Shown: positions 17,078-27,134, counted from the stretch's first letter. The stretch is DNA of 64,000 bases from Sodaliphilus pleomorphus (GCF_009676955.1 NZ_CP045696.1:2437001-2501000), one strand, 5' to 3'. Notes: generated by a model not told the origin, from the sequence alone. Numbers and translations are program-made.

Positions 17078-17264
17078 CTGTGTATCCTTTTTTGGGGGGG
17101 GGTAAGTTTGAATTTGGCGTTGACAATCGGCCGTTAAACAATTAGATTTTTTTGTCGACTGCCGCTGTTCAAGTCATGACTGGCGATGACTAAGTGTTGT
17201 GGGTGTGGATAGTTTAAAAATGTTGTAAAATTCACAAAATTTTTTTTGAATTGTTATATTTTTA

Positions 17265-17294
17265 TTGTTTTTAAACAGAAATTCATTAATTTTG
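17265..17294 (+). promoter_or_regulatory. Promoter for the GLUG-repeat surface protein
   Basis: TTG at 17265-17267 and TAATTTTG at 17287-17294 with a 19-bp spacer match the Bacteroidetes consensus, in a very AT-rich stretch 43 bp before the start codon. Confidence 0.65.
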
Positions 17295-17337
17295 CGCTGA
17301 CAATCTTAAACAATCAATCTTTCTAAATTGTTTTTGC

Positions 17338-20300
17338 ATGAAAAAAGTAAACTTGATTTTCTGTGTTGTGTTCGGCATGCTGTCGATGGCCTGCTGGGCG
17401 CAAAACGCGGTAACAGCTGCCCCCGACAATCCTGGCCAACAGGTTGAAGGGCCTGCTGGCAGCACCCGGGCCGATGCGTGGAAACTGCAAGGCGGGGTGT
17501 GGACCGAAGGCAGCTGCAAGATGCCCGATGTGCAAAACCGTGGCTCGCGGGCCCCTGCCCGCAGCCTGGCGGCTGGCAAGACTCTGCTCTATGCCGAGTA
17601 CTACAACAATGCCGACGGCATTCACCAGCTGGCTGATCTCATGGACACCGTTGTCACCTCGCAGCAAGGCGGCACGGCGCAGCTCAACGGCCTCTATGTG
17701 GGGGCCAACAAGATGACGATGACCTATACCGCCTCTACAGTGACTATTGCTGTGCAGCAGGTGTACAATCATCCCACCTACGGGCCTGTCTACATTTGTC
17801 CCATCGACTGGGACAAGAAGACCTACAGCACCACCGACCCCCTGCAGGGTACTATCGACGCCCAAGGCAACATTCACCTGGGCAGCTGGGGCCTCTTCCT
17901 GATTTCGGGTCAGTACAAGGGCGGCACTTTCGGTACTTTCAAGAGCACCGACTTGATGGCCACCAATGCAGTGATGACCAACGTGTACCAGACACCGGCC
18001 GACTCGGTCGAGACCTATCCCGTCTATATCGAGCAGCCTCGCGACAACCAGGTCTCGATCGTGAACTTCGGCGGCACCTCGGTGGCCGTGAATGCCTATG
18101 TCAATCCCGACAAGACTGTTGAGATTGCGCCGCAGTTCATCTACAGCACCCTCTCGCGCGGCGACTTCATGTGCTTCCCGGCCAACTGGGCCAAGAGCAC
18201 CAGCTATATCGACGCCAGTATCGAGGGCACTGCCACCGATACCGAGATCGACCTGGGCAACTGGGGCGTCTTCAACGTGAGCAACAAGAAGTTGTGCCCC
18301 TATCCCTACAAGTCGTCGAAGATTGAATATGCCTCGGGCGTGGTTTCCTTCCCTCAGAAAAGTGTGCTTGACTGGACTGGCAGCGGCACCGAGGCCGACC
18401 CCTATGTGATAAAGACGCCCGACCAGCTCACGGCATTTGCTCAAAGTGTGACCCGTGGCAGCAGTTATGGAGGCAAGTGGGTGACTTTGGGTGCCGACAT
18501 CGACATGAATAAGGCTGCAAGTGCCTACCGCCCGGCAGGCAACGGAGCCAGCCATCAGTTTCAGGGCACCTTCGACGGCAAGGGCTACACCATCAGGCAC
18601 CTCGACATTTCGGCTGGCAAGGTCTCTTATACTGGTCTCTTTGCCTACGCCGGCGACTCGGCTACCCTCAGGAATGTGAACCTCGACAGCCTCTCGCTCA
18701 CGAGCTACGGCACCTATGCCGGCGGCTTGGTGGCCTATAGCAAGGGCAACATCGACCATGTGCAGGTGACCCATGCGGCCATTGTGCACCACAATAGCTA
18801 TGGCGGCGGCATCGTGGGCTATGTCAACAAGGCCAAAGTGAGTGACTGCGCCTTCGATGGCACGATTGCAGCCGGCGGCATCACTGGCGGCATCGCAGGC
18901 TATGCCAACTATTCAAGCTTGCTGCGCAACCATGCGGCGGTGAGCATGAGCTACGACGAGTGCTTCAATCAGTTCCAGCGTGGCGTGGGCGGCATTGTCG
19001 GCCACTTCAGCGCCACGGTGGGCGACCCCGACCAGACGCTGGCCGAGTGCTATGCCACAGGATCGGTCAGGGTGAGTGTGCCACAGGGCGTAGTGGGCGG
19101 CATCGTGGGTAACATGAGCGGCGACATGACGCGTTGCTTCAGCAATGTGGCCATCAATGCCCAAGTCACCAGTGCCCGTAATGGCATGGCGGGTGGCTTG
19201 GCTGGCATGATAAGCGGTGCCAAGCTGGCCGACTGCTACACCAGCAACGAGATCGTGAGCAGTGGCAACTGCAAGCAGGTGGGCGGTCTTGTGGGCTACA
19301 TGCTCGACAACAGCAAGACGACCAACACGCTCGACCGCTGCTTAAACACGGGACAGGTGATCATGGCCACTGCAACCGGCCACGAAGGTCTCTATGGCAT
19401 CCGTTTCAAGAAGACGGTGTTCACCGGTTGCTACTACGACAAGCAAATCACCAATACCGCACTCGACGACTCGCTCAGCTACATGGCTGCCACCACCAGC
19501 CAGCTCACCAGCGGAGTCCCCCTCACTGGCTACAGCACCGATGTGTGGACCTTTAAGAAGGGATTGTATCCACAACTCAAGGCGCTTGCCGGCACCGATG
19601 TGAGCAACTTGAGCGTTGCGCCTGTCATGCTTGCCGATGGCGAGACTACCACGAAGGTGAAGACGGCTTTCACCGTCTCGACACAAAACGGCATCGACTG
19701 GTACGTGTACGAAAACGATGCGCTCACCAAAAACGCTACGGGCCTTGTCATCAACGACAGCACGGTCACCCTCACCGGTGTGAGTGCTCCCTCGCTGCTT
19801 GTGGGCACGGCTGGCAATGGCAAGTATATTAAGTTTGTAAACGTGAAAACGGCCAATCCTACCGGCCTTGTGGGCACGGGCACCGAGAGCGACCCCTACC
19901 TGATCCAGTCTAAGGAGGACCTCATTGCCCTCAATGCTGCCGTCACCTCGAGCACGTCGCCGTTGCAGTTCACTGGCGACTACTTCCGCCAGACGTGCGA
20001 CATCGACTGCCAGGGCGATCCAGCCTTCCAGGGTGTGGGCGACGACATGAACAAGAATCACACCTTCGACGGCACCTACGACGGCGGGGGCTATGCTATC
20101 CACAACTTTGTGATCGACTCTATACATTGCGACGACAGTGGCATGGCCGTGCGGGCCAAGTCGCGCCGCGTGGCGGGCTTCTTTGGCTATTGCAACAAGA
20201 ATAGCGTGATCAAGAACCTTACGCTGGCCAGCGATTGCAAGGTGCGCGCCTTTGAGATTGCCGGCGGTATCGCTGCCGTCACCCTGGGCCGCATCGAGAA

Positions 20301-23292
20301 TTGCCGCAACAATGCCGATGTCACCACCATTGCTTCCTACAGTGCTGGCATCGTGGCACAGTCGGTCACGGGGTCGGTCATCACCGGTTGCTACAATGCC
20401 GGCACCATCACCTCGAGCAGTAGCGTGGTGGGCGGCATCGTGGCTGTGCATGCCGGCACAGTGGAGTATTGCCAAAACGACGGCGAGGTGCATGCCGACT
20501 CCATCAATTCGTTCTACTCGGCCAAGGCCCAGCGCAACGTGGGCGGCATCGCTGGCCAGGTGTCGGGATCCAAGGCTGTGGTGCAGTACAATATCAACAC
20601 AGGCTATGTGCACACCTTGAGCAGTGCAGGCGGCATTGCCTCTACCAGCACGCGCGGCGCCGTGATGCGATGCAACATCAACTATGGCATGGTCGACGCC
20701 AGCAGCGACGATGGTCAGGAGGGTGCAGTTGCGGGCGCCACACTGCCTGAGGAAACCAGCTGGACCAACTACTACGACCGCCAGATTGCTCAAAACAAGG
20801 CCACTGCAAGCGGCGAGTATGGCACCTGCACGGGCTTGCTCACGGCCACGCTCACCAGCGGCAAGGCCCTCGACAGCCTCGACGCTGGCAAGTACAACTG
20901 GCAGAAGGGCATGTATCCTGTGCTCACCGCCTTCCGCAACGAGCCAGCTGCCAATGCTCATCGCAAGATGGTGGTGACCCTCGACAGCGCCGAGACGATC
21001 GACAACATGACGCGCCCGGCCACGCTCAACCAGCTTGCCGGCATGACGTGGACGCTCAAGCAGGGCGTCGACTACAAAATCGACAATCGCACCTTGAGTG
21101 TCACACTCAAGGCCGACTCTACCTCGCTGCGCGACACTCTCGTGGTAACCTACAAGGGCTACACCAAGGCCATCCCGTTGCGCACTGTGCCCAAGCTGTG
21201 GGACGGCGACGGCACTGCTGCCAGCCCCTATCAAATCAAGACTGTGGCCGATATGAACACCTTGAGCCGCTTCACTACTGCTGAGCAGTACAGCTTTGAG
21301 GGCAACTATTTCAAGGTGATGAACGACATCGACTTCTCGACTCAGGCCAACTTTGTGCCTGTGGCTGGCGGCAGCGCCGTCTTTGAGGCCGACTTCGACG
21401 GCAATGGCAAGACGCTGAGCCACGTCACTATCAACCACGACAAGGATGAGTATCAAGGCCTGTTTGGCACCCTGGGCGCCAAGGCTGGCTTGCACGACCT
21501 CACCCTGGCCGATGTCAATGTCACAGGCTATCGCTACCTGGGTGCCTTTGCCGGTCGTGCCTATTGCCTTCTCGAGAACCTCACGCTGGCCAGCGGCAAG
21601 CTCACTACTCCCAAGCAAGGCTATGCCGGCGGCATCGTCTATGCCCTGCTTGGCAACGGCATGGCGAAAAATTGTGTCAACAAGGGTAATGTGGCCCCTG
21701 CAGGCGGCTATATAGGCGGCATTGTGGGTTCGATGACAGGCAAAAACACGCGTGTCGCCGATTGTGTAAACGAGGCCAACCTCGATGGTGCCCGCAGTGT
21801 GGGCGGTATCGCCTGCAACGGTGCTGGCACAATCGTCAATTGCACCAACAAGGGAAATATCTCGGGAGGTGGCTCGCTGGGCGGCATTGTATCGTCCAAT
21901 TCTTGCGACTCCATTGTGAACTGTGTCAACTACGGCACCGTCACTGGCACTGGCAGCAATGTGGGCGGCGTGATAGGCTACGGCAACTGGAGCAAGACGT
22001 GCATGACTGTCGCTGGCTGCCACAATGAGGGCGACGTGACCGGCACTTCCCAGGTGGGTGGCTTTGCAGGCTACATGCAGAATGCCTTTGTCGTGGCCGA
22101 CTGCTACAACACGGGGGCCGTCACCGCATCGGGCGCCGATTGCGGCGGCCTGGTGGGTTCGTTCAACTACAGGTCTTCGGCTGGCGGCGACGCTCGCCTT
22201 GAGCGCTGCTACAACACGGGCTTGGTCGCCGGCAGCGGCAAGCGTGTGGGCGGCCTGGCTGGCGATGTGAGCACTAGCATTGAGTTCAGCGCCTGCTACA
22301 ACACGGGCGACGTGCTGGGCGGCAACGGCGACTATGTGGGCGGCTTGGCTGGCTATTGCCGCACGGCCGACATCATCGACTGCTGGAATGCAGGCAATGT
22401 CGAGGCCAGCGGCAGCGCTGTGGCTGGTATTGCCGGCTTCACCCAGGGCCGTGTGCAACGTTGTGCCAATGTGGGCAACGTGACTTGCACCAGCGCCACT
22501 GGCAGCGACAGCCAGGGCAATGCCGCAGGCTTGGTGGCCCACGGCGTTCCTGAGATTGCCGACTGCTACAACCAGGGCGATGTGAGCGGCCCGCAACTCA
22601 CGGCTGGCCTCATGGCTACCGTGGGCAACAGCAGCACGGTCATGAACCGCTGCTACAGCACTGGCAATGTGCACAGTGCCGTGCCCGAGCTGGCTGGCGC
22701 TATGGCTGCCGACGGCGACTACGTGATGATGGGGCTCGACAGTGTGTACTACGACCGCGAGACGTATACGGGCAGGCTAAGCTCGACCGACTCGATGGCC
22801 ACGGGGCTCACTACGCGTGAGCTTTCCATGTGCGACTCGCTGGGCGCTGCCTTCCAGCTCAAGGAGGGCTTCTATCCCACGCTTGTGTCGATGGCGGGCA
22901 ATGCCTTGCTCGACTTCTATGCTGCCACCCCCGTGCTTGGTCCTCTCGACACGCGCGACAACGTGCACGGCACGTTTGTGGTCGGTACTCCCGAGGGCAC
23001 GGTGTGGACGGCAAGCCCGGCCATTGTCACCTTCGACGGCGTCAATGCCATCCCCACTGCAACGGGTGAGGTCACAATCACCAAGACCATGGGCGAGCTG
23101 TCTAAGAGCTACAAGCTCACGATTGCCTCTACCACAGGTGTGGGCGGTGCAGTGGCCGACAGCCCTGTACTGAGCGTGACCTACTACGACCTGCAGGGCC
23201 GTGAGGTGGACGCCAGCCACAAGGGTGTGCTCGTCAAGGTCGTTCGTTACCAGAACGGCGTGACAAGGGCCTCCAAGCAAGTGGTGCGTTAG
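17338..23292 (+). CDS. Giant exported GLUG-repeat surface protein with type IX-like C-terminal signal
   Basis: 1984 residues with a signal peptide (cleavage near CWAQ). Three repeat blocks (about residues 350-700, 845-1150 and 1285-1800) are rich in GLUG-type units of the form GGIVGY / GGLAGY followed by a turn and a Cys-containing strand (C.N.G.V or CYNTG). They are introduced by 'GTG(S/T)ExDPY.I.t.dqL.al' units and probably form beta-solenoids. The last ~40 residues (YYDLQGREVDASHKGVLVKVV...KQVVR) match the C-terminus of the surface protein at 8035-11496 and resemble a type IX sorting signal. Probable adhesin or matrix protein. The GC-rich repeats make long false reading frames on the other strand. 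Confidence 0.85.
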   Translation: MKKVNLIFCVVFGMLSMACWAQNAVTAAPDNPGQQVEGPAGSTRADAWKLQGGVWTEGSCKMPDVQNRGSRAPARSLAAGKTLLYAEYYNNADGIHQLADLMDTVVTSQQGGTAQLNGLYVGANKMTMTYTASTVTIAVQQVYNHPTYGPVYICPIDWDKKTYSTTDPLQGTIDAQGNIHLGSWGLFLISGQYKGGTFGTFKSTDLMATNAVMTNVYQTPADSVETYPVYIEQPRDNQVSIVNFGGTSVAVNAYVNPDKTVEIAPQFIYSTLSRGDFMCFPANWAKSTSYIDASIEGTATDTEIDLGNWGVFNVSNKKLCPYPYKSSKIEYASGVVSFPQKSVLDWTGSGTEADPYVIKTPDQLTAFAQSVTRGSSYGGKWVTLGADIDMNKAASAYRPAGNGASHQFQGTFDGKGYTIRHLDISAGKVSYTGLFAYAGDSATLRNVNLDSLSLTSYGTYAGGLVAYSKGNIDHVQVTHAAIVHHNSYGGGIVGYVNKAKVSDCAFDGTIAAGGITGGIAGYANYSSLLRNHAAVSMSYDECFNQFQRGVGGIVGHFSATVGDPDQTLAECYATGSVRVSVPQGVVGGIVGNMSGDMTRCFSNVAINAQVTSARNGMAGGLAGMISGAKLADCYTSNEIVSSGNCKQVGGLVGYMLDNSKTTNTLDRCLNTGQVIMATATGHEGLYGIRFKKTVFTGCYYDKQITNTALDDSLSYMAATTSQLTSGVPLTGYSTDVWTFKKGLYPQLKALAGTDVSNLSVAPVMLADGETTTKVKTAFTVSTQNGIDWYVYENDALTKNATGLVINDSTVTLTGVSAPSLLVGTAGNGKYIKFVNVKTANPTGLVGTGTESDPYLIQSKEDLIALNAAVTSSTSPLQFTGDYFRQTCDIDCQGDPAFQGVGDDMNKNHTFDGTYDGGGYAIHNFVIDSIHCDDSGMAVRAKSRRVAGFFGYCNKNSVIKNLTLASDCKVRAFEIAGGIAAVTLGRIENCRNNADVTTIASYSAGIVAQSVTGSVITGCYNAGTITSSSSVVGGIVAVHAGTVEYCQNDGEVHADSINSFYSAKAQRNVGGIAGQVSGSKAVVQYNINTGYVHTLSSAGGIASTSTRGAVMRCNINYGMVDASSDDGQEGAVAGATLPEETSWTNYYDRQIAQNKATASGEYGTCTGLLTATLTSGKALDSLDAGKYNWQKGMYPVLTAFRNEPAANAHRKMVVTLDSAETIDNMTRPATLNQLAGMTWTLKQGVDYKIDNRTLSVTLKADSTSLRDTLVVTYKGYTKAIPLRTVPKLWDGDGTAASPYQIKTVADMNTLSRFTTAEQYSFEGNYFKVMNDIDFSTQANFVPVAGGSAVFEADFDGNGKTLSHVTINHDKDEYQGLFGTLGAKAGLHDLTLADVNVTGYRYLGAFAGRAYCLLENLTLASGKLTTPKQGYAGGIVYALLGNGMAKNCVNKGNVAPAGGYIGGIVGSMTGKNTRVADCVNEANLDGARSVGGIACNGAGTIVNCTNKGNISGGGSLGGIVSSNSCDSIVNCVNYGTVTGTGSNVGGVIGYGNWSKTCMTVAGCHNEGDVTGTSQVGGFAGYMQNAFVVADCYNTGAVTASGADCGGLVGSFNYRSSAGGDARLERCYNTGLVAGSGKRVGGLAGDVSTSIEFSACYNTGDVLGGNGDYVGGLAGYCRTADIIDCWNAGNVEASGSAVAGIAGFTQGRVQRCANVGNVTCTSATGSDSQGNAAGLVAHGVPEIADCYNQGDVSGPQLTAGLMATVGNSSTVMNRCYSTGNVHSAVPELAGAMAADGDYVMMGLDSVYYDRETYTGRLSSTDSMATGLTTRELSMCDSLGAAFQLKEGFYPTLVSMAGNALLDFYAATPVLGPLDTRDNVHGTFVVGTPEGTVWTASPAIVTFDGVNAIPTATGEVTITKTMGELSKSYKLTIASTTGVGGAVADSPVLSVTYYDLQGREVDASHKGVLVKVVRYQNGVTRASKQVVR

Positions 23293-23307
23293 CGCGCCAC
23301 GATGGCC

Positions 23308-23331
23308 TGCCCAGGGCTCTTGCCCTGGGCA
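23308..23331. terminator. Short GC-rich hairpin after the GLUG gene
   Basis: A 10-bp perfect stem (23308-23317 with 23322-23331) with a 4-base loop lies 16 bp after the stop codon. There is no T tract, so it may work with the second hairpin at 23374. Confidence 0.5.
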
Positions 23332-23373
23332 GCACCATGCGTCACGTGATGGCGCATCAGCATCAAAAAAAAG

Positions 23374-23410
23374 AAATCCCGTGTGGCAACGTTATGGTCG
23401 CACGGGATTT
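23374..23410. terminator. Hairpin terminator between the GLUG gene and aspS
   Basis: A 10-bp stem (23374-23383 with 23401-23410) is flanked by A on the left and T on the right, so it can end transcripts from both converging genes. Confidence 0.75.
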
Positions 23411-23460
23411 TAAGTTTGGTATTTTCTGTAGGCAGTATTTTTGCAGTAGGCTTGTCGCAA

Positions 23461-25242
23461 TCACTGCTGCTCTGTCTCGCCTTTCACGCGATCTTCGTCA
23501 ATCTTGAGGCACAGCTCCTCGAGTTGCTTGGGCTCGAGCGTGCCAGGTGCGTCGAGCATCACGTCGCGGCCGCTGTTGTTCTTGGGGAAGGCAATGCAGT
23601 CGCGTATGCTGTCGAGACCGGCCAGTATCGACACAAAGCGGTCGAAACCGAACGCAAGGCCGGCGTGTGGTGGTGCGCCGTACTTGAAGGCGTTCATCAA
23701 GAAGCCAAACTGTGCCTGGGCACGCTCCTCGGTGAAGCCCAGTATCTTGAACATCTTGTCCTGCAAGTTGGTGTCGTGAATACGCAGGCTGCCGCCGCCC
23801 ACCTCGATGCCGTTGCACACAAAGTCGTAGGCCTTGGCCCTCACGCGCTCGGGGTGCTCGTCGAGCAACGGTATGTCGTCGGGGTTGGGCATGGTGAAGG
23901 GGTGGTGCGTGGCCATGAGGCGCTGCTCCTCGTCGCTCCATTCAAAGAGCGGGAAGTCGATAATCCACAGGCACTTGAACACGTTCTTGTCGCGCAGGCC
24001 CAGGCGGTCGCCCATCTCCAGGCGCAGCGAGCACAGTTGCACACGGGTCTTGTTGGCATTGTCGCCGCTCAGTATCAGCACCAGGTCGCCGTCGTTGGCT
24101 CCCATCTTGGCCTTGAGCTCGGCCAGATCTTCCTTGCTGTAGAACTTGTCGACGCTGCTCTTGACGGTGCCGTCGGCGTTGTATTTCACATAGACCAGAC
24201 CCTTGGCACCCACTTGCGGCCGCTTCACAAAGTCGGTGAGCTGGTCGAGCTGCTTGCGGGTGTAGCTGGCGCAGCCCGGCACGCAGATGCCGCCTATGTA
24301 GGCTGCATCGTCAAAGACGCTGAACTTGCCTTTCTTCATCACGTCCATGAGCTCGACAAACTCCATGCCAAAGCGCAGGTCGGGCTTGTCGCTGCCGAAG
24401 CGGCGCATGGCCTCGGCCCAGGTCATCTGCTGCAGCTTCTCGGGCAGGTCCACATTGCGTATCTTTTTAAACAGCATGCGCGCCATCTCTTCAAAGATCT
24501 CGAGCACGTCGTCCTGGTCGACAAAGCTCATCTCGCAGTCGATTTGTGTGAACTCGGGCTGGCGGTCGGCTCTCAGGTCCTCGTCACGGAAACACTTGGC
24601 AATCTGGAAGTAGCGGTCGAAACCTGCCACCATGAGCAGTTGCTTGAGCGTCTGCGGGCTCTGCGGCAGTGCATAAAACTGGCCTGGATTCATGCGCGAG
24701 GGCACCACAAAGTCGCGTGCGCCCTCAGGCGTTGAGCCTATCAAGATAGGGGTCTCGACCTCGATGAAGTTTTTGGAGTCGAGGAAGTTGCGTATCAGTA
24801 TTGCCATCTGGTGACGCAGTTCCAGGTTCTTGCGCACACACGAGCGCCGCAGGTCGAGATAGCGGTATTTCATGCGCAGGTCGTCGCCACCGTCGGTGTT
24901 GTCCTCGATCGTGAAGGGGGGCGTCAGACTCGGGCTCAGCACGTTGAGCTCGCTGGCTATGATTTCGATGTCGCCAGTGGCCATTTTCGGGTTCTTGCTC
25001 GAGCGTTCGGCCACTGTGCCTTTCACTTGTATCACATATTCGCGGCCCAGCTTGTTGGCACGCTCACACAGCTCGGCGTCAACGTCGTTGTTAAACACGA
25101 TCTGCGTGATGCCGTATCGGTCGCGCAGGTCGACGAAGGTCATGCCGCCCATCTTGCGGGTGCGTTGCACCCAGCCTGCCAAGGTCACCACTTCGCCTGC
25201 GTTCTCGAGACGAAGTTCGCCATTAGTCTTTGTCCTGTACAT
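23461..25242 (-). CDS. aspS: Aspartyl-tRNA synthetase
   Basis: Charges tRNA-Asp with aspartate. 593 residues, the normal bacterial length. Order: N-terminal OB-fold anticodon-binding domain ([24 protein letters not shown]), class II catalytic core with motif 2 around [16 protein letters not shown], the bacterial GAD insertion in the middle, and motif 3 [10 protein letters not shown] near the end. All appear intact. The leader contains a 7-bp hairpin (25305-25323) and a -7-like box at 25351-25344. Confidence 0.97.
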   Translation of the reverse strand: MYRTKTNGELRLENAGEVVTLAGWVQRTRKMGGMTFVDLRDRYGITQIVFNNDVDAELCERANKLGREYVIQVKGTVAERSSKNPKMATGDIEIIASELNVLSPSLTPPFTIEDNTDGGDDLRMKYRYLDLRRSCVRKNLELRHQMAILIRNFLDSKNFIEVETPILIGSTPEGARDFVVPSRMNPGQFYALPQSPQTLKQLLMVAGFDRYFQIAKCFRDEDLRADRQPEFTQIDCEMSFVDQDDVLEIFEEMARMLFKKIRNVDLPEKLQQMTWAEAMRRFGSDKPDLRFGMEFVELMDVMKKGKFSVFDDAAYIGGICVPGCASYTRKQLDQLTDFVKRPQVGAKGLVYVKYNADGTVKSSVDKFYSKEDLAELKAKMGANDGDLVLILSGDNANKTRVQLCSLRLEMGDRLGLRDKNVFKCLWIIDFPLFEWSDEEQRLMATHHPFTMPNPDDIPLLDEHPERVRAKAYDFVCNGIEVGGGSLRIHDTNLQDKMFKILGFTEERAQAQFGFLMNAFKYGAPPHAGLAFGFDRFVSILAGLDSIRDCIAFPKNNSGRDVMLDAPGTLEPKQLEELCLKIDEDRVKGETEQQ

Positions 25243-25304
25243 CTTTCTTCTTGAGATTATTGTAGTTTGTTATTCTTGTCTATATCGTGCAGCATCGCGC
25301 GCCT

Positions 25305-25323
25305 TAGCCTGCACCACAGGCTA
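25305..25323 (-). promoter_or_regulatory. Hairpin in the aspS leader
   Basis: A 7-bp inverted repeat (25305-25311 with 25317-25323) with a 5-base loop lies 63 bp before aspS. It could affect expression; no T-box features were recognised. Confidence 0.3.
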
Positions 25324-25411
25324 TAGCCGGCGAAACCAATTCACAAAATTACAATATTATTGGCACAATTGGTAATCATGCCCGAAAAATTTAAAAAATT
25401 GAAACAAAAGC

Positions 25412-25441
25412 TTGCAGAGTCAGAAAAATGTAGTACCTTTG
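25412..25441 (+). promoter_or_regulatory. Promoter for tRNA-Pro
   Basis: TTG at 25412-25414 and TACCTTTG at 25434-25441 with a 19-bp spacer. A short hairpin (25455-25460 with 25465-25470) lies in the 5' leader before the tRNA. Confidence 0.7.
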
Positions 25442-25488
25442 CAACGCATTTTTCTGAGCGCTCGCGCTCAGCACACATTTTGCACCTT

Positions 25489-25562
25489 CGGGGTGTAGCG
25501 CAGTTGGTTAGCGTGCCTGCTTTGGGAGCAGGAGGTCCCAAGTTCGAATCCTGGTACCCCGA
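25489..25562 (+). tRNA. tRNA-Pro (anticodon TGG)
   Basis: 74 nt with a full cloverleaf: acceptor CGGGGTG/TACCCCG with one G-T pair, D arm, anticodon loop TTTGGGA with anticodon TGG and normal T33, T loop TTCGAAT, discriminator A. CCA is not encoded. The phage integrase gene begins 173 bp downstream, so the 3' half of this gene is the likely integration site and is kept intact by the prophage. Confidence 0.97.
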
Positions 25563-25568
25563 CTAACT

Positions 25569-25614
25569 GAAACGAGTGATGATCGTCAGCAATTTAATGG
25601 TCAACACTCGTTTC
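25569..25614 (+). terminator. Inverted repeat after tRNA-Pro
   Basis: A 10-bp perfect inverted repeat (25569-25578 with 25605-25614) with a 26-base loop, followed by a T/C-rich stretch. It may end the tRNA transcript, or be part of the attachment region. Confidence 0.5.
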
Positions 25615-25656
25615 TTTCCCAATTCCAAACCAGCCAGTAGGCATTAAAAAAAACGA

Positions 25657-25716
25657 GTATTTTGCACTTTCTTGACGATTTCTGCTGAATCGTGACGAAA
25701 CAAAACTGCAAAATAC
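25657..25716. repeat. Nested inverted repeats before the integrase
   Basis: An outer 10-bp perfect repeat, GTATTTTGCA at 25657-25666 and TGCAAAATAC at 25707-25716, encloses an inner pair ACGATT / AATCGT at 25675-25680 and 25688-25693. The block ends 19 bp before the integrase start. It may be an integrase or excisionase binding site, or an operator controlling int. Confidence 0.6.
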
Positions 25717-25735
25717 CTGCAAATTTTTAATCGCA

Positions 25736-27013
25736 ATGGCTACTTCCAATCTCTATCTCGATTGCAGGGCAGTTGGCAAAGGCCAACCTGCACCCCTAAA
25801 AATCTCCATCAACAAACGAGGTCGTACCGCTCTCATTCCGCTTGATGTACGCATACTTCCAAGCCAGTGGGACAAGAGGGCAAGGAAAATCATTGACCAC
25901 CCAAACAAGCGCTACCTAAACGCTTACATCACCAAGCGCAAACTGGAAATCGAGGCTATCCTGCTTTCCATGTACGATGATGCTTGCACCAGAATGACTG
26001 CACAACAAATCAAAGAATACGTCTGCGCCAAGCTGAAACTCAATGGCGCTGTCGAGCAGTCAGACTTATTCGCAGAACGTTTCTTGCAGTTTGCCAACTC
26101 AAAGTCTGCAAGCACCAAGCGTGTCTATCTCTACACCTATAGCCGGCTGCAAGCATACCTTGGCAAGAAACTCCAAACTTTGCAGTTTGAGGACATCACA
26201 ACAGAATGGCTCACCGAGTTTGAAAACTTCCTCGCAAAGACCGCAACAAAGAACACCCGAAACATCCACTTGCGGAATATGCGTTCCGTGTTCAACGAGG
26301 CAATAGATAACGGGGTGACCACATTCTACCCATTCCGAAGATTTCCCATAAGACCAGTTGCAACCGCCAAACGTTCCTTGTCGATACTTCAACTTGCCAT
26401 GCTATTCAATGCCGATTGCGAACTGCCCGAATATCTCGACATCTTCAAGTTGGTATTTTACCTCATTGGTATCAATGTAATCGACCTGTACAACCTCAAT
26501 GACATTACAAGTGAGGGGAGAATTGAATACCATCGAGCCAAGACCAAGCGTTTCTATTCAATCCGTGTTGAACCAGAAGCACTTCAAATCATAAATCGCT
26601 ATCAAGGCAAGAAGCGACTGCTGAATATCAGCGAACGTTGCTCCAACCACCGCAATTACATTCATCGCATAAATGAAGCACTCCAACATATCGGCCCATA
26701 TACCAAACATGGCAGAGGTGGCAAGAGAAACTACAAACCTCTTTTCCCAAACCTCACAACATACTGGGCAAGGCACACGTGGGCGACCATCGCTGCCGAA
26801 CTTGACATTCCAAAGGAAACTATCGCAGCTGCACTCGGTCACTCAATCGGTAACCCAACCACCTCTATATATATTGATTTCAACATCAAGAAAATTGACG
26901 AGGCAAACCGCAAAGTCATTGACTGCGTGAATGCAGCGCAACTTGTGTTGTGGATTACTGACTACATTGAAAAAGTGACATCAGCATTTACTGCCAATGC
27001 CACCAATCATTAA
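25736..27013 (+). CDS. int: Prophage tyrosine integrase
   Basis: Site-specific recombinase that joins phage and tRNA-Pro. 425 residues: N-terminal arm-binding domain, SAM-like core-binding domain (~105-200) and catalytic domain. The second Arg lies in YWARHTWAT (about residue 346), GHS follows, and the nucleophilic Tyr is in TSIYID (about 379). In the usual HxxR the His is Tyr here, and where the first catalytic Arg is expected the sequence reads LIGINVIDLYNL without Arg; the same loss is known in IntDOT-type Bacteroides integrases. Opposite in direction to the phage structural genes. Confidence 0.92.
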   Translation: MATSNLYLDCRAVGKGQPAPLKISINKRGRTALIPLDVRILPSQWDKRARKIIDHPNKRYLNAYITKRKLEIEAILLSMYDDACTRMTAQQIKEYVCAKLKLNGAVEQSDLFAERFLQFANSKSASTKRVYLYTYSRLQAYLGKKLQTLQFEDITTEWLTEFENFLAKTATKNTRNIHLRNMRSVFNEAIDNGVTTFYPFRRFPIRPVATAKRSLSILQLAMLFNADCELPEYLDIFKLVFYLIGINVIDLYNLNDITSEGRIEYHRAKTKRFYSIRVEPEALQIINRYQGKKRLLNISERCSNHRNYIHRINEALQHIGPYTKHGRGGKRNYKPLFPNLTTYWARHTWATIAAELDIPKETIAAALGHSIGNPTTSIYIDFNIKKIDEANRKVIDCVNAAQLVLWITDYIEKVTSAFTANATNH

Positions 27014-27062
27014 GGTTTACGAAGCTCCCAGTGCCTGTCATGGCTGGGGACAAAATGGGAAT

Positions 27063-27097
27063 AAAAAAGCGCTGGCTGCCCGCGAGGGTGGCCAGCG
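27063..27097 (-). terminator. Terminator of the phage late operon
   Basis: On the minus strand a GC-rich hairpin with a 7-bp outer stem (27097-27091 with 27076-27070) is followed by six T (27068-27063). It lies 56 bp after the last lysis gene and between it and the converging integrase gene. Confidence 0.75.
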
Positions 27098-27105
27098 TTG
27101 CAACT

Positions 27106-27134
27106 AATTAACCTAATAAACCTAATTAACCTAA
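27106..27134. repeat. Three tandem 9-bp repeats near the integrase
   Basis: AATTAACCT, AATAAACCT and AATTAACCT follow each other, then a partial copy. They lie between the integrase end and the lysis genes and may be arm-type sites for the integrase or protein-binding sites. Confidence 0.55.

Larger units (their letters stand above)
16969..17337. other. Intergenic region with terminator, G tract and promoter
   Basis: About 370 bp without a gene. It holds the terminator at 17035-17077, a run of nine G at 17094-17102 that follows a run of T, then AT-rich sequence and the promoter at 17265-17294. No small gene or RNA was recognised. Confidence 0.6.

Noticed and set aside
17094..17102. Run of nine G as a phase-variation switch
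   Set aside because: It lies over 160 bp before the promoter of the next gene and outside any reading frame, so slipping would not obviously change expression.
19342..22674. Long minus-strand reading frame of 1110 codons opposite the GLUG protein
   Set aside because: Antisense shadow of a repetitive GC-rich gene; His/Ala/Val-rich composition without domains.
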